A DNA stretch of 17,345 nt, from NCBI GenBank assembly GCA_002422125.1, contig DITF01000185.1, forward strand, positions 1-17,345, in the 5' to 3' direction. Position numbers and translations under genes: made by a program. Of this stretch, positions 1 through 6,377 are shown piece after piece. The notes beneath the pieces were generated by a model. It saw only the letters and a program-made list of their open reading frames with translations, was not told where the DNA came from and did not search any database. The stretch comes from a bacterium UBP17_UBA6191 (GTDB lineage: Bacteria > Muiribacteriota > UBA6191). The first letter of the stretch is position 1; each line of letters starts with the position of its first letter.

Positions 1-148
1 TAATCTGGCAGGTTTCACCTGCTCCTTCTTTAATGGCCTGCAAGAGGGGTAAATCCAGACCCTGACTAAATGGTGGGGCATTAAAACGAAACTCAATGTC
101 CAAGCCAAAAATTAGCGGAATCTGCAATAAAAAGAGGTAAAAGTACAT
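1..148 (-). CDS. Secreted protein, N-terminal fragment (runs off window)
   Basis: An open frame of 49 complete codons starts at the ATG at 148-146 and stays open to the window edge. The start overlaps the TAA of the upstream oxidoreductase gene by one base (TAATG), and a GGAAG Shine-Dalgarno-like stretch lies just before it, so translational coupling is likely. The protein begins MYFYLFLLQIPLIFG, a hydrophobic run that reads as a signal peptide or N-terminal anchor, and continues into a soluble stretch ending ...GAGETCQI. The single Cys is not followed by the residues of a CxxCH haem site in the visible part. As the last visible gene of the operon behind a membrane flavin/iron-sulfur oxidoreductase it could be an exported partner of that enzyme, but this is inference and no family was recognised. 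Confidence 0.55.
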   Translation of the reverse strand, partial: MYFYLFLLQIPLIFGLDIEFRFNAPPFSQGLDLPLLQAIKEGAGETCQI

Positions 149-2241
149 TAAGACTTCCGGCCAAACTCCAATACCTGAGTGGGACACTCCACAATACAGG
201 CTGAGCATGAAACACACTGAACATCATCCATGGGTTTACCTATTTGGGCATACTCCATCACCGAAATTCCCTGATGACAGGTTTTGGAACAGACCCCGCA
301 GGATATACATTTTTCTTTTTTTGAAAGAATGGCAAAGCGTGAAAACCGTGAAAATATATGCATCATGGCTGACAGGGGGCAGAAGAGACGACACCATAAC
401 CGACCACCAAAGTACATATACAGACCAACACCTAATACCGATGCCAGTATAAAATCAACTCCCCAGACATAAATTAAAAACAGATAGTACCTGAGCATCA
501 AAACGCTCCAGGGCAATTCATATCCCACCCAGGAAGGAACATGCGCAAGGGTTAAAAGGACCATAAAGCCCAAAATTACCTGCCCAGAAAACTCCAGATT
601 TTTCCAGAACGGGCCATGGGGAGTTCTGGTTCTAAGCCTATCTCCCACCGTTTCCGCCAAGGCCCCACAGGAACATATCCAACCACAATACACACCTTTG
701 CCAAAACGAATGACAAATAGAGGAATCAGCACAAAAGACTGTAAAAACCCATAACACAGCCAGAACCAGGACGGGTGATCCATCATCCAGTTAAAGGGAA
801 ACAAGGGCCAGGCTAGAATCAAGCCATAACTTCTCCAGGCATTATCCCCAGTGATGTTGACTCCTTCTTCTACCATCAAAACCTGTTCACGAATCCAGTC
901 AGGAAGCAGGGCATGAAAATCCAGCCAAGGAAAAAGCATGGTTGGTAAAATGAATAAAGGAAAGATTTGGATCAACACCAAAGACAGTGTCTGGGCCTTG
1001 ATATAAGTTGTGGGAGTGCGCTTAACCCTTAAAATTCCAAACACCAGTACCAGCATTGAATACAACAATCCATAAACAAAGGGAGCATTCAAGACAAACC
1101 ACTCAGGCATGGCGGGCCAGCTAAAGCTGTAATATGCAGTTAAAATGCTGCCTTTTTTCCAAAGATAAAACAAGGAAAAAAGAACCAACACCACAAGCAA
1201 GCCCAAGATTTTTTTTAAGTCCCAGCTATTGCTCATACGAATGCCTGAGTCCTGAAAAAACTGGGTGGGAAATGCCCTGCCAATCTGAATCAAAACCGCA
1301 TCGTTAGCTAGTGTCAAACCATCGGAAAATTCAACCTGAGTTTCTGTGATTCGTTTGACCGTAGATTTTGGCAAACAGTGAATCAGCCCCCGGTTCATTT
1401 GTGTTTCAAGGCGTTCTCTATTGGTCTGACTAACCTTTACAAGCTCGGATCCTCGATAGGACAGATGAACCAAGGCACCCGATTCTGAGCAGGCAATGGC
1501 CGCCTCTATGGCTGAGTCTCCCCCTCCCACCACTAAAAGCCTCTTGCCACAATATGCCATGGGATCAATCAAGCGAGAACTGACCTTAGTCAGTGTCTCT
1601 CCCTCAACACCTAACCTTCGAGCCTCCCCAGACCTGCCCATAGCCAGAAGCACCACTTTACTATATAACACCGAATTCGCCAGTGTTACTTCAACCAAGC
1701 CCCCTTGGCGGCGAACCCTTGTGGCCCTATCATGGATAATCTCTACCCCTTGGGCCTGACTCACCAGACATTGAAGCAGATCCTCTTTAACTGCTCCATT
1801 CAAATTCAAATCACTTTCCGGCTCAAACTCCTGGGGATTCAGAAAAATCGGCTTGGCTTTGGGAAAATCTGCAATTGTGGCAAAAGCACTGGTGGACTCC
1901 ACCACCACGGCCTGAATTTTATGCCGTCTTGCCCTCAGAGCTGCGGCAACTCCCGAAGCCCCAGCCCCAATTATCAAAACCTCATAGGGGTTTTCTTTGG
2001 AGCCATTCCCCTCTCGCAGCGGTTGAATAGTCCCCTTATGGAATAATGAATCCATCAGCTTGCTACCCTGATGGGCGGCAAACTTCAAAAGCGGGATTCC
2101 GCTTAAATCTCCGATAACATAGACATTGGAAATATTGGTCTGTTGATTGGAATCTAGTATAGGAAATGGTTCAATCTCACTGGCTGGGGCTCGGTTGCGA
2201 AGCCAATCAAAATAGCGCGATATTAAGGGTAGCTTAACCAT
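148..2241 (-). CDS. Flavin/NAD(P) oxidoreductase fused to NapH-type membrane [4Fe-4S] protein
   Basis: The 697-residue protein has two halves. Residues 85-340 are a two-dinucleotide-binding flavoprotein of the thioredoxin-reductase fold, with GxGxxG at 92-97 (GAGASG) and a second Rossmann motif at 239-244 (GGGDSA). There is no CxxC redox pair, so it is not a thioredoxin reductase; YpdA-like NAD(P)H oxidoreductases are closer. From 343 on come about five to six membrane segments with the polyferredoxin motifs of NapH/NosR-type proteins: CxxxCxC at 519-525, CxxxCP at 617-622, then two ferredoxin clusters with Cys 645, 648, 651, 655 and 676, 679, 682, 686. The likely role is to pass electrons from NAD(P)H through FAD and membrane iron-sulfur centres to or from an envelope partner; direction and acceptor are unknown. 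The N-terminal stretch at 41-62 resembles the segment that normally closes such a flavin domain. The gene overlaps the esterase gene by 8 bases. Confidence 0.85.
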   Translation of the reverse strand: MVKLPLISRYFDWLRNRAPASEIEPFPILDSNQQTNISNVYVIGDLSGIPLLKFAAHQGSKLMDSLFHKGTIQPLREGNGSKENPYEVLIIGAGASGVAAALRARRHKIQAVVVESTSAFATIADFPKAKPIFLNPQEFEPESDLNLNGAVKEDLLQCLVSQAQGVEIIHDRATRVRRQGGLVEVTLANSVLYSKVVLLAMGRSGEARRLGVEGETLTKVSSRLIDPMAYCGKRLLVVGGGDSAIEAAIACSESGALVHLSYRGSELVKVSQTNRERLETQMNRGLIHCLPKSTVKRITETQVEFSDGLTLANDAVLIQIGRAFPTQFFQDSGIRMSNSWDLKKILGLLVVLVLFSLFYLWKKGSILTAYYSFSWPAMPEWFVLNAPFVYGLLYSMLVLVFGILRVKRTPTTYIKAQTLSLVLIQIFPLFILPTMLFPWLDFHALLPDWIREQVLMVEEGVNITGDNAWRSYGLILAWPLFPFNWMMDHPSWFWLCYGFLQSFVLIPLFVIRFGKGVYCGWICSCGALAETVGDRLRTRTPHGPFWKNLEFSGQVILGFMVLLTLAHVPSWVGYELPWSVLMLRYYLFLIYVWGVDFILASVLGVGLYMYFGGRLWCRLFCPLSAMMHIFSRFSRFAILSKKEKCISCGVCSKTCHQGISVMEYAQIGKPMDDVQCVSCSACIVECPTQVLEFGRKS

Positions 2242-3079
2242 TTAAGGCATGGGTGTGAAATGGTAAAGCACGATACAGATATTCATCCACCCAATACCAT
2301 TCATGGGCAGATTCAGGATGAAGCACTGGAGAGGCTGCGTAGTTTGTAATTCCACGGCGACGCATTTTTTTCTGAAACTCAATCACTCTGGGGGCATTAG
2401 CCTGCAAAGAGTCATCGTTTGAGGCTACCATATAAAGATAAACTGGCAGATCGGCATGATCAATTAAATCCAAGGGATTGATCGAGCGAAACCACTCTGC
2501 ATCCGGGTTGTCTCCGTAGACATAGGGAAAGTCCTGAAAAGTTACATCGGATGGAGTCTGGGGATACATCAGGCGATTATCCCTCTCATAATCCATAAGC
2601 ACTGCATCAAAGGAACCCACCGACAAATAACGGGCTGGATTGGCAAACGCATAGGTCAAAGCTGTGGCTCCACCTAGCGAAAAACCATCCAATGCCACCC
2701 TTCGGATATCCAGCTTTGGCCATTGGGATTTTAAGTAGGGCAATAAGCCCTGTTCAAATATCTGCCGTGTCAGACAAGGATTCTGAGATTTGCGAAAAGC
2801 AGGTGCGTACACGCTATCGGCAAAATAATACTCCTGAGATTCCAGACAGGCAGTGGCCGGAAACACAAATGCCGCCGGCTTTAAAAAACCTTTGGCGATC
2901 ATGTCCGTAATCACAGTAAACACCGATCGTCTGCCACGAGAGCTATCCTCGCGAGTATTAAACCACTCATCCGGCCAGGCCCGAAACAAGGTTATCAGGG
3001 GTAGCTGTTGTTCCTTCAAAAAGGCATCAGGGATATAAATCACAAAGGGAATTTCTTCAAATGTGCCGCGGGCGATCAT
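2234..3079 (-). CDS. Putative alpha/beta-hydrolase esterase
   Basis: The 281-residue protein fits the putative-esterase family (esterase D/antigen 85 type, alpha/beta hydrolase fold). The nucleophile elbow is GFSLGG at 132-137, with Ser134 as the expected nucleophile. His259 in SAHEW is the likely catalytic His and Asp222 or Asp223 (ASNDD) the likely acid. No signal peptide is visible, so it should be cytoplasmic. The start overlaps the stop of the phosphopantetheinyl transferase gene in an ATGA arrangement (4 bases) and its end overlaps the oxidoreductase start by 8 bases, so the three genes are surely co-transcribed. Pairing with a carrier-protein-activating transferase suggests hydrolysis of an acyl ester or thioester, but the substrate cannot be read from the sequence. 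Confidence 0.8.
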   Translation of the reverse strand: MIARGTFEEIPFVIYIPDAFLKEQQLPLITLFRAWPDEWFNTREDSSRGRRSVFTVITDMIAKGFLKPAAFVFPATACLESQEYYFADSVYAPAFRKSQNPCLTRQIFEQGLLPYLKSQWPKLDIRRVALDGFSLGGATALTYAFANPARYLSVGSFDAVLMDYERDNRLMYPQTPSDVTFQDFPYVYGDNPDAEWFRSINPLDLIDHADLPVYLYMVASNDDSLQANAPRVIEFQKKMRRRGITNYAASPVLHPESAHEWYWVDEYLYRALPFHTHALNG

Positions 3080-3819
3080 GAGGACAGTCTATCACATGCC
3101 CAAGCAATTGCCAGTAAGTGATCATAAACCCTATATATCCTGCCCTCGTGCCAACTGCCTGCAAAGTAGCTACGGCAGGAGCCACTTAGTACCTCTTCCC
3201 CAAACTCACAATCCTTTACCCCTGCCAAGCCAATGCCCTCCGACTTCAAAAAGGCCTCTTTCATGACAAACCAGATCATGGGAACCAGAAGGTTTGATTC
3301 CTCACTCACTGCCCGCAAACGATTGACCGTCGCAAACTCTTTATCGGTCAAAAAAAAGCGACAGGCACCTGCCTGCAAAAGACGGATACCTTCCAGATCA
3401 ATACCTACGGGAAATTGGGAGCAGACTGAGCCTGCCCACAAACGAGAATGGGTTATGGAGCAATATAGTTCGGGGACTTCTAAATATTTTGGGGGCCCCT
3501 CTGTGGCAACAACCATCTGAGAGCGCATCCAGTCAGAGGGAATGACATTGCCTAGAAGCATAAATTCATCCTCACGGGTATGAAACTGATGTTTCCATAG
3601 GGACAGCTTAGCGCATAACTTTCCCGAAAGCTTTTCCGTGACTCGCTTGGCAATTCGGCAAGCTGCCACCTCTGTGGCCTCCAAATGGCCATACCAAGAG
3701 GCAAAATTTTGCCTGCCCAGCTCAGCACTCACCCTCAGGGGCAACATAGACAAAGAAATCCCGCCCAGATTATGAATCTGAGCAGGATTAAATTCTTCTA
3801 GTTCTATGAGACTGTTCAT
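3076..3819 (-). CDS. 4'-phosphopantetheinyl transferase (Sfp/AcpT superfamily)
   Basis: The 247-residue protein carries the signatures of Sfp-type phosphopantetheinyl transferases, which move the phosphopantetheine arm of CoA onto a Ser of an acyl or peptidyl carrier protein. SITHS (121-125) matches the conserved SxSHS-like strand. GIDLE (139-143) provides the Mg-binding Asp141 and Glu143. WFVMKEAFLK (183-192) is the WxxKEA helix, with Glu188 as third metal ligand and Lys187. A length near 240 residues is normal for the two-lobed Sfp class and too long for AcpS. No polyketide, peptide or PUFA synthase lies in the window, so the carrier protein served is unknown. The start codon has only a weak ribosome site; no better in-frame start was found. 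Confidence 0.85.
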   Translation of the reverse strand: MNSLIELEEFNPAQIHNLGGISLSMLPLRVSAELGRQNFASWYGHLEATEVAACRIAKRVTEKLSGKLCAKLSLWKHQFHTREDEFMLLGNVIPSDWMRSQMVVATEGPPKYLEVPELYCSITHSRLWAGSVCSQFPVGIDLEGIRLLQAGACRFFLTDKEFATVNRLRAVSEESNLLVPMIWFVMKEAFLKSEGIGLAGVKDCEFGEEVLSGSCRSYFAGSWHEGRIYRVYDHLLAIAWACDRLSS

Positions 3820-3846
3820 GAACTATGTTCTTTACAAATAACGCTT

Positions 3847-4425
3847 TTACTCTCTGCTTTCCAATGAAAGTTCAGCCTCATACAGACGGCGGTAGTTCTC
3901 AATTTTATGATCCATGGACCTAAAATCGATTTCCGAACTGCGGCCACTATTCATAGCCACATCAGATAATGCCTGAGCCCGAAAATCGTGATGCTCAATA
4001 CTTCTAGCCAAAGCAGTAGCTGCTGCCACCTGACCAGCTCTTGCCATCAGCGTTGCGGTTTCAGCCTGAGCAACACCTCGCCACACGGCGCTTGGCATCT
4101 TTTTAGCTTGAGCCTGAGCCTGAGCAAACAAACCACCCTGAGCCATACGAATGGCAATTTTGGCATCAACCTCACCCTTAGGCAGTACTTCAATCTGAGA
4201 AACCATGGCTACAGCACTGCCAAAAGCCTGTAAAGCCTCAGTTGCCCGGCCCTTGATTGCAAGCTTTGCTCCCAAATCTGCTAGCCTCAGGGTTTTTAAA
4301 TGTACGGCCTCAATCTTCTCAACAGAGGCCAAAGCCTCTCCTAACAGATCAGATTGCACAGACTCATCCGCTACCAAAGCCGTTGAAACCACTGCCATTA
4401 AGGCCAGACTCATGATTGCTCGCAT
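3847..4425 (-). CDS. Periplasmic Ala-rich helical-repeat (TPR-like) protein
   Basis: The start was set at the ATG at 4425 because AGGAG (4433-4437) lies 7 bases upstream and the protein then begins with a clean signal peptide, MRAIMSLALMAVVSTALVA, probably cut before Asp20. A longer frame upstream exists but runs through the promoter. The 192-residue product is Ala-rich and helical. Its repeats follow the pattern A..A....G....A..A......R..AL..IA, as in TPR-like solenoids that process pairs of helices (clear around residues 44-75, 86-110 and 117-157). The last 30 residues are charged and less regular. The function is unknown; a scaffold or binding role in the periplasm is the natural guess. 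It is the first gene of the leftward operon, 27 bases ahead of the phosphopantetheinyl transferase gene. Confidence 0.7.
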   Translation of the reverse strand: MRAIMSLALMAVVSTALVADESVQSDLLGEALASVEKIEAVHLKTLRLADLGAKLAIKGRATEALQAFGSAVAMVSQIEVLPKGEVDAKIAIRMAQGGLFAQAQAQAKKMPSAVWRGVAQAETATLMARAGQVAAATALARSIEHHDFRAQALSDVAMNSGRSSEIDFRSMDHKIENYRRLYEAELSLESRE

Positions 4426-4432
4426 ATGTATT

Positions 4433-4437
4433 CTCCT
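4433..4437 (-). promoter_or_regulatory. Ribosome binding site fixing the start at 4425
   Basis: AGGAG on the minus strand, 7 bases before the ATG at 4425. It decides for the shorter protein with an intact signal peptide over a 246-residue reading that starts at 4587. Confidence 0.7.
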
Positions 4438-4457
4438 TACAATGATTGAATGACAAC

Positions 4458-4485
4458 ATTGTAAGACGGAAACGCTAAATGTAAA
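4458..4485 (-). promoter_or_regulatory. Sigma70-type promoter for the leftward operon
   Basis: On the minus strand, TTTACA (4485-4480) is followed after 16 bases by TACAAT (4463-4458), each one mismatch from consensus. Transcription would begin near 4451, giving a leader of about 25 bases that contains the AGGAG ribosome site and ends at the ATG at 4425. Confidence 0.6.
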
Positions 4486-4513
4486 GGGGCAAACAACTAA
4501 TATAGGACAGAAA

Positions 4514-4542
4514 TTGACATTAATTTTATTCCCAAGCACAAT
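4514..4542 (+). promoter_or_regulatory. Possible hemH promoter, leaderless
   Basis: TTGACA (4514-4519) is a perfect -35 box. After 17 bases comes CACAAT (4537-4542), a 4/6 match to the -10 box. The predicted transcript start falls at about 4549, at the ATG at 4548. No Shine-Dalgarno sequence precedes that ATG, so the mRNA may be leaderless. Confidence 0.4.
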
Positions 4543-4547
4543 CAGAC

Positions 4548-5591
4548 ATGCAAAAAAATATATTGATTCTAAACTTTGGTGGGCCACAGACTGCCAATGA
4601 AGTCAGACCATTTTTAAAAGAGCTCTTTTCCGACACAGTTGGCATCAAATTTGGAATACCTGGATTTCTACAAAAGATTCTGGCTCGTTTTATTGCCTGG
4701 AGAAGAAGCCCTGGCATCATCCAAAAATATCAGGAAATTGGCGGAAGTTCCCCGCTTGTTCCCATGACCTTTGAGCTTGTAAAGCTCCTTTCTGAAAAAC
4801 TGCCCGGATATCAGTTTTTCACGGCCATGCGCTACACCCAACCTTTTGCCATCAAAGCCCTGCAACAAATGAAAGAGCAGGGAGTAACCGATGCCATGGT
4901 ACTGCCCATGTACCCTCACTACTCCATTGCTACGGTGGAATCCAGTATGGTGTCACTGCAAGAGGCCATGAAAGAACTCAATTATTACCCGGTGTTGCGG
5001 CCCCTGTGTGCCTGGTATGATTTCCCAGATTACATCAATGCCATGGTGCATCAGATTCAGCTCGGTTTAAAAAACTTTTCTGAAAAACCCCTGCTTTTAT
5101 TTTCAGCCCACGGCGTCCCTGTATCCTACATCCAAGAAGGCGATCCATACGCCCAACATGTAGAACACAGTGTGCATCTGATTTTAGATAAACTTCAATG
5201 GGATGGGGAGCACAAACTAGCCTGGCAATCCCGTGTTGGCCCAGTCAAGTGGCTAGAACCCTCCATGGATGACATGCTACCTCAGCTTGCCAAAGACAAA
5301 AAAAATCTTGTAATGGTAATCCCCATCAGTTTTGTAGGCGATCACATCGAAACCCTGCATGAAATTGACATTGAATATGCCCACCTAGCCAAAGAAGCCG
5401 GCATCACAGAATTTAAACGCATGCCATCTCTAAACACCGAGCCAGTTTTTGTAAACTGCCTTGCCAATCTAATCGAAAAGCAATTCTCAATTCAAAAGTG
5501 TGTCCTCACAACCTGCCGTTGTTTGCAGTATTCAAAGAACTCTGTTCCTCCAACCAGTCTAAACAAACTAATTCAAGAAAATTTTCGGTGA
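4548..5591 (+). CDS. hemH: Ferrochelatase
   Basis: The 347-residue product is ferrochelatase, which inserts Fe2+ into protoporphyrin IX (or coproporphyrin III in the alternative pathway) to make haem. The start MQKNILILNFGGP matches the usual family start. LFSAHGVP (185-191) holds the conserved metal-site His188. QSRVGPVKWLEP (227-238) is the family signature. GDHIETLHEID (264-274) contains His266 and Glu268 of the conserved H-x-E acid/base motif. The length is normal for a bacterial enzyme with a C-terminal extension. That extension has Cys318, Cys323 and Cys325, plus Cys154 in the body, reminiscent of the four Cys that bind a [2Fe-2S] cluster in some bacterial and animal ferrochelatases. 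It is transcribed divergently from the leftward operon as a single gene. Other haem genes are not in the window. Confidence 0.95.
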   Translation: MQKNILILNFGGPQTANEVRPFLKELFSDTVGIKFGIPGFLQKILARFIAWRRSPGIIQKYQEIGGSSPLVPMTFELVKLLSEKLPGYQFFTAMRYTQPFAIKALQQMKEQGVTDAMVLPMYPHYSIATVESSMVSLQEAMKELNYYPVLRPLCAWYDFPDYINAMVHQIQLGLKNFSEKPLLLFSAHGVPVSYIQEGDPYAQHVEHSVHLILDKLQWDGEHKLAWQSRVGPVKWLEPSMDDMLPQLAKDKKNLVMVIPISFVGDHIETLHEIDIEYAHLAKEAGITEFKRMPSLNTEPVFVNCLANLIEKQFSIQKCVLTTCRCLQYSKNSVPPTSLNKLIQENFR

Positions 5592-5920
5592 ATCACTACG
5601 GTGAACCGTGAACCATCAATTCAGGTGTAATATCCAAGGCCAAGCGTTTCATACCCTCTCCAGCGGGTTTTACGACTGTTTTTTAGTGAGCCAGTTCTTG
5701 ATCTTTCTTCGTTACGAGATTTAGCGAGGGATTCGGAGACAAGGCGGAGGACTAAAATCCGATGATGGCGTACTGAATTGCACGGTGGGATGGGTTTTAG
5801 CCGCACAACACAATTCCTGGAATCCAAATCAACCACCTGTCTTAGGACAGGAATGGCGCAATCAAAGAACGACAGCCCCAGTCAGTTTCAGCAGCGAACT
5901 GGTAAATCCGTACCTAAAAA
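5592..5920. other. Gene-free stretch, possible repeat or gene relic
   Basis: No convincing gene lies between hemH and the 122-residue gene. Directly after hemH is a tandem GTGAACC doublet (5601-5614) overlapping a small palindrome ACGGTGAACCGT (5598-5609). A perfect 6-base stem with a 4-base loop, CCTGTC/GACAGG, lies at 5836-5851 but has no T run. On the minus strand a 71-codon frame (5836-5621) is Arg/Ser-rich and low in hydrophobic core residues. A separate 18-codon frame (5652-5596) begins with ATG after GGAGAG and reads MKRLALDITPELMVHGSP, which looks protein-like; its frame continues upstream for 10 more sense codons to a stop. This patchwork suggests a decayed coding segment or a dispersed intergenic repeat rather than a working gene. 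Confidence 0.4.
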
Positions 5921-6289
5921 TTACCAACTCAGTGGTTGGGTGTCTCCTTCACGGCAATTGCAGTGGACTGTCAGGGAGAAAGTTTCTGGATGTTCGGGCA
6001 GGAAATGGAAAGCTGTCTGATTGTGTCGGTAGACATCGTTGGAGGCTTCACGGGCAACTCTTAGGTGGTCACAGCCAACATCAAGCACAAATTTGCAGGC
6101 ATCTTCAAAACGGATGGCAAATTCATTGGACTGTAAGGCATGAGTACCAAAATACTCATTTTCTTCGATGAGCCCAAAGGCCTGAAGCTGTTTTACATAA
6201 AAATGGTGAAATGTCGTAAGATAATTGCTGGTACCGGCGGTTTTTGGTTCCACTTCAAACTCCAAAAGACATCTTCCACGAACTGGCAT
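5921..6289 (-). CDS. Small protein of unknown function, 122 residues
   Basis: The reading frame runs from an ATG at 6289 with AAGGAG (6301-6296) exactly 6 bases upstream, the strongest ribosome site in the window, to TAA at 5921. The protein MPVRGRCLLEFEVEPKT... is soluble, rich in Phe and His, with four Cys and no signal peptide or membrane segment. No family was recognised. It has FHHFYVKQLQAFGLIEENEYFG near 27-48 and ends CNCREGDTQPLSW. The composition is that of a folded cytoplasmic protein, unlike the overlapping plus-strand frames. It sits alone, divergent from the amidase-like operon and convergent with hemH. It may be a real orphan, or the N-terminal part of a once longer protein whose downstream remains lie in 5592-5920. 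Confidence 0.55.
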   Translation of the reverse strand: MPVRGRCLLEFEVEPKTAGTSNYLTTFHHFYVKQLQAFGLIEENEYFGTHALQSNEFAIRFEDACKFVLDVGCDHLRVAREASNDVYRHNQTAFHFLPEHPETFSLTVHCNCREGDTQPLSW

Positions 6290-6295
6290 TCTGAA

Positions 6296-6301
6296 CTCCT
6301 T
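6296..6301 (-). promoter_or_regulatory. Strong ribosome binding site of the 122-residue gene
   Basis: AAGGAG on the minus strand, 6 bases before the ATG at 6289. It is the main argument that this frame is translated, in a region where several frames are open. Confidence 0.6.
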
Positions 6302-6365
6302 ATTGCCTTACCTCAAGCCTGTGCTGCAAGCTACAACAATAATTCCCGTTCTGGCAAGATTTTGG

Positions 6366-6371
6366 TATACT
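6366..6371 (+). promoter_or_regulatory. -10 box of the rightward amidase-like operon
   Basis: TATACT is one base off consensus. A weak -35 candidate (TTCCCG, 6343-6348) lies 17 bases upstream. The expected transcript start is position 6378, exactly the GTG chosen as start codon, which would make this mRNA leaderless too. Confidence 0.4.
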
Positions 6372-6377
6372 CTTTGC

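Noticed and set aside
4426..4587. Longer N-terminus for the periplasmic repeat protein
   Set aside because: It would run through the promoter and into the hemH start; the ATG at 4425 has a good ribosome site and signal peptide.
5621..5836. Minus-strand frame of 71 codons in the gene-free stretch
   Set aside because: GTG start without a ribosome site and Arg/Ser-rich low-complexity composition; kept only as part of the possible relic.
5836..5851. CCTGTC/GACAGG hairpin as a terminator of the 122-residue gene
   Set aside because: The stem is perfect but short and lacks a T run on either strand.
5785..6171. Plus-strand frame of 128 codons
   Set aside because: It overlaps the better supported minus-strand gene at 5921-6289, lacks a ribosome site, and its composition (many Gln, His, Trp, Arg) looks like an antisense shadow.
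6225..6377. Upstream start for the amidase-like gene
   Set aside because: It would overlap the 122-residue gene on the other strand and bury the signal peptide inside the protein.
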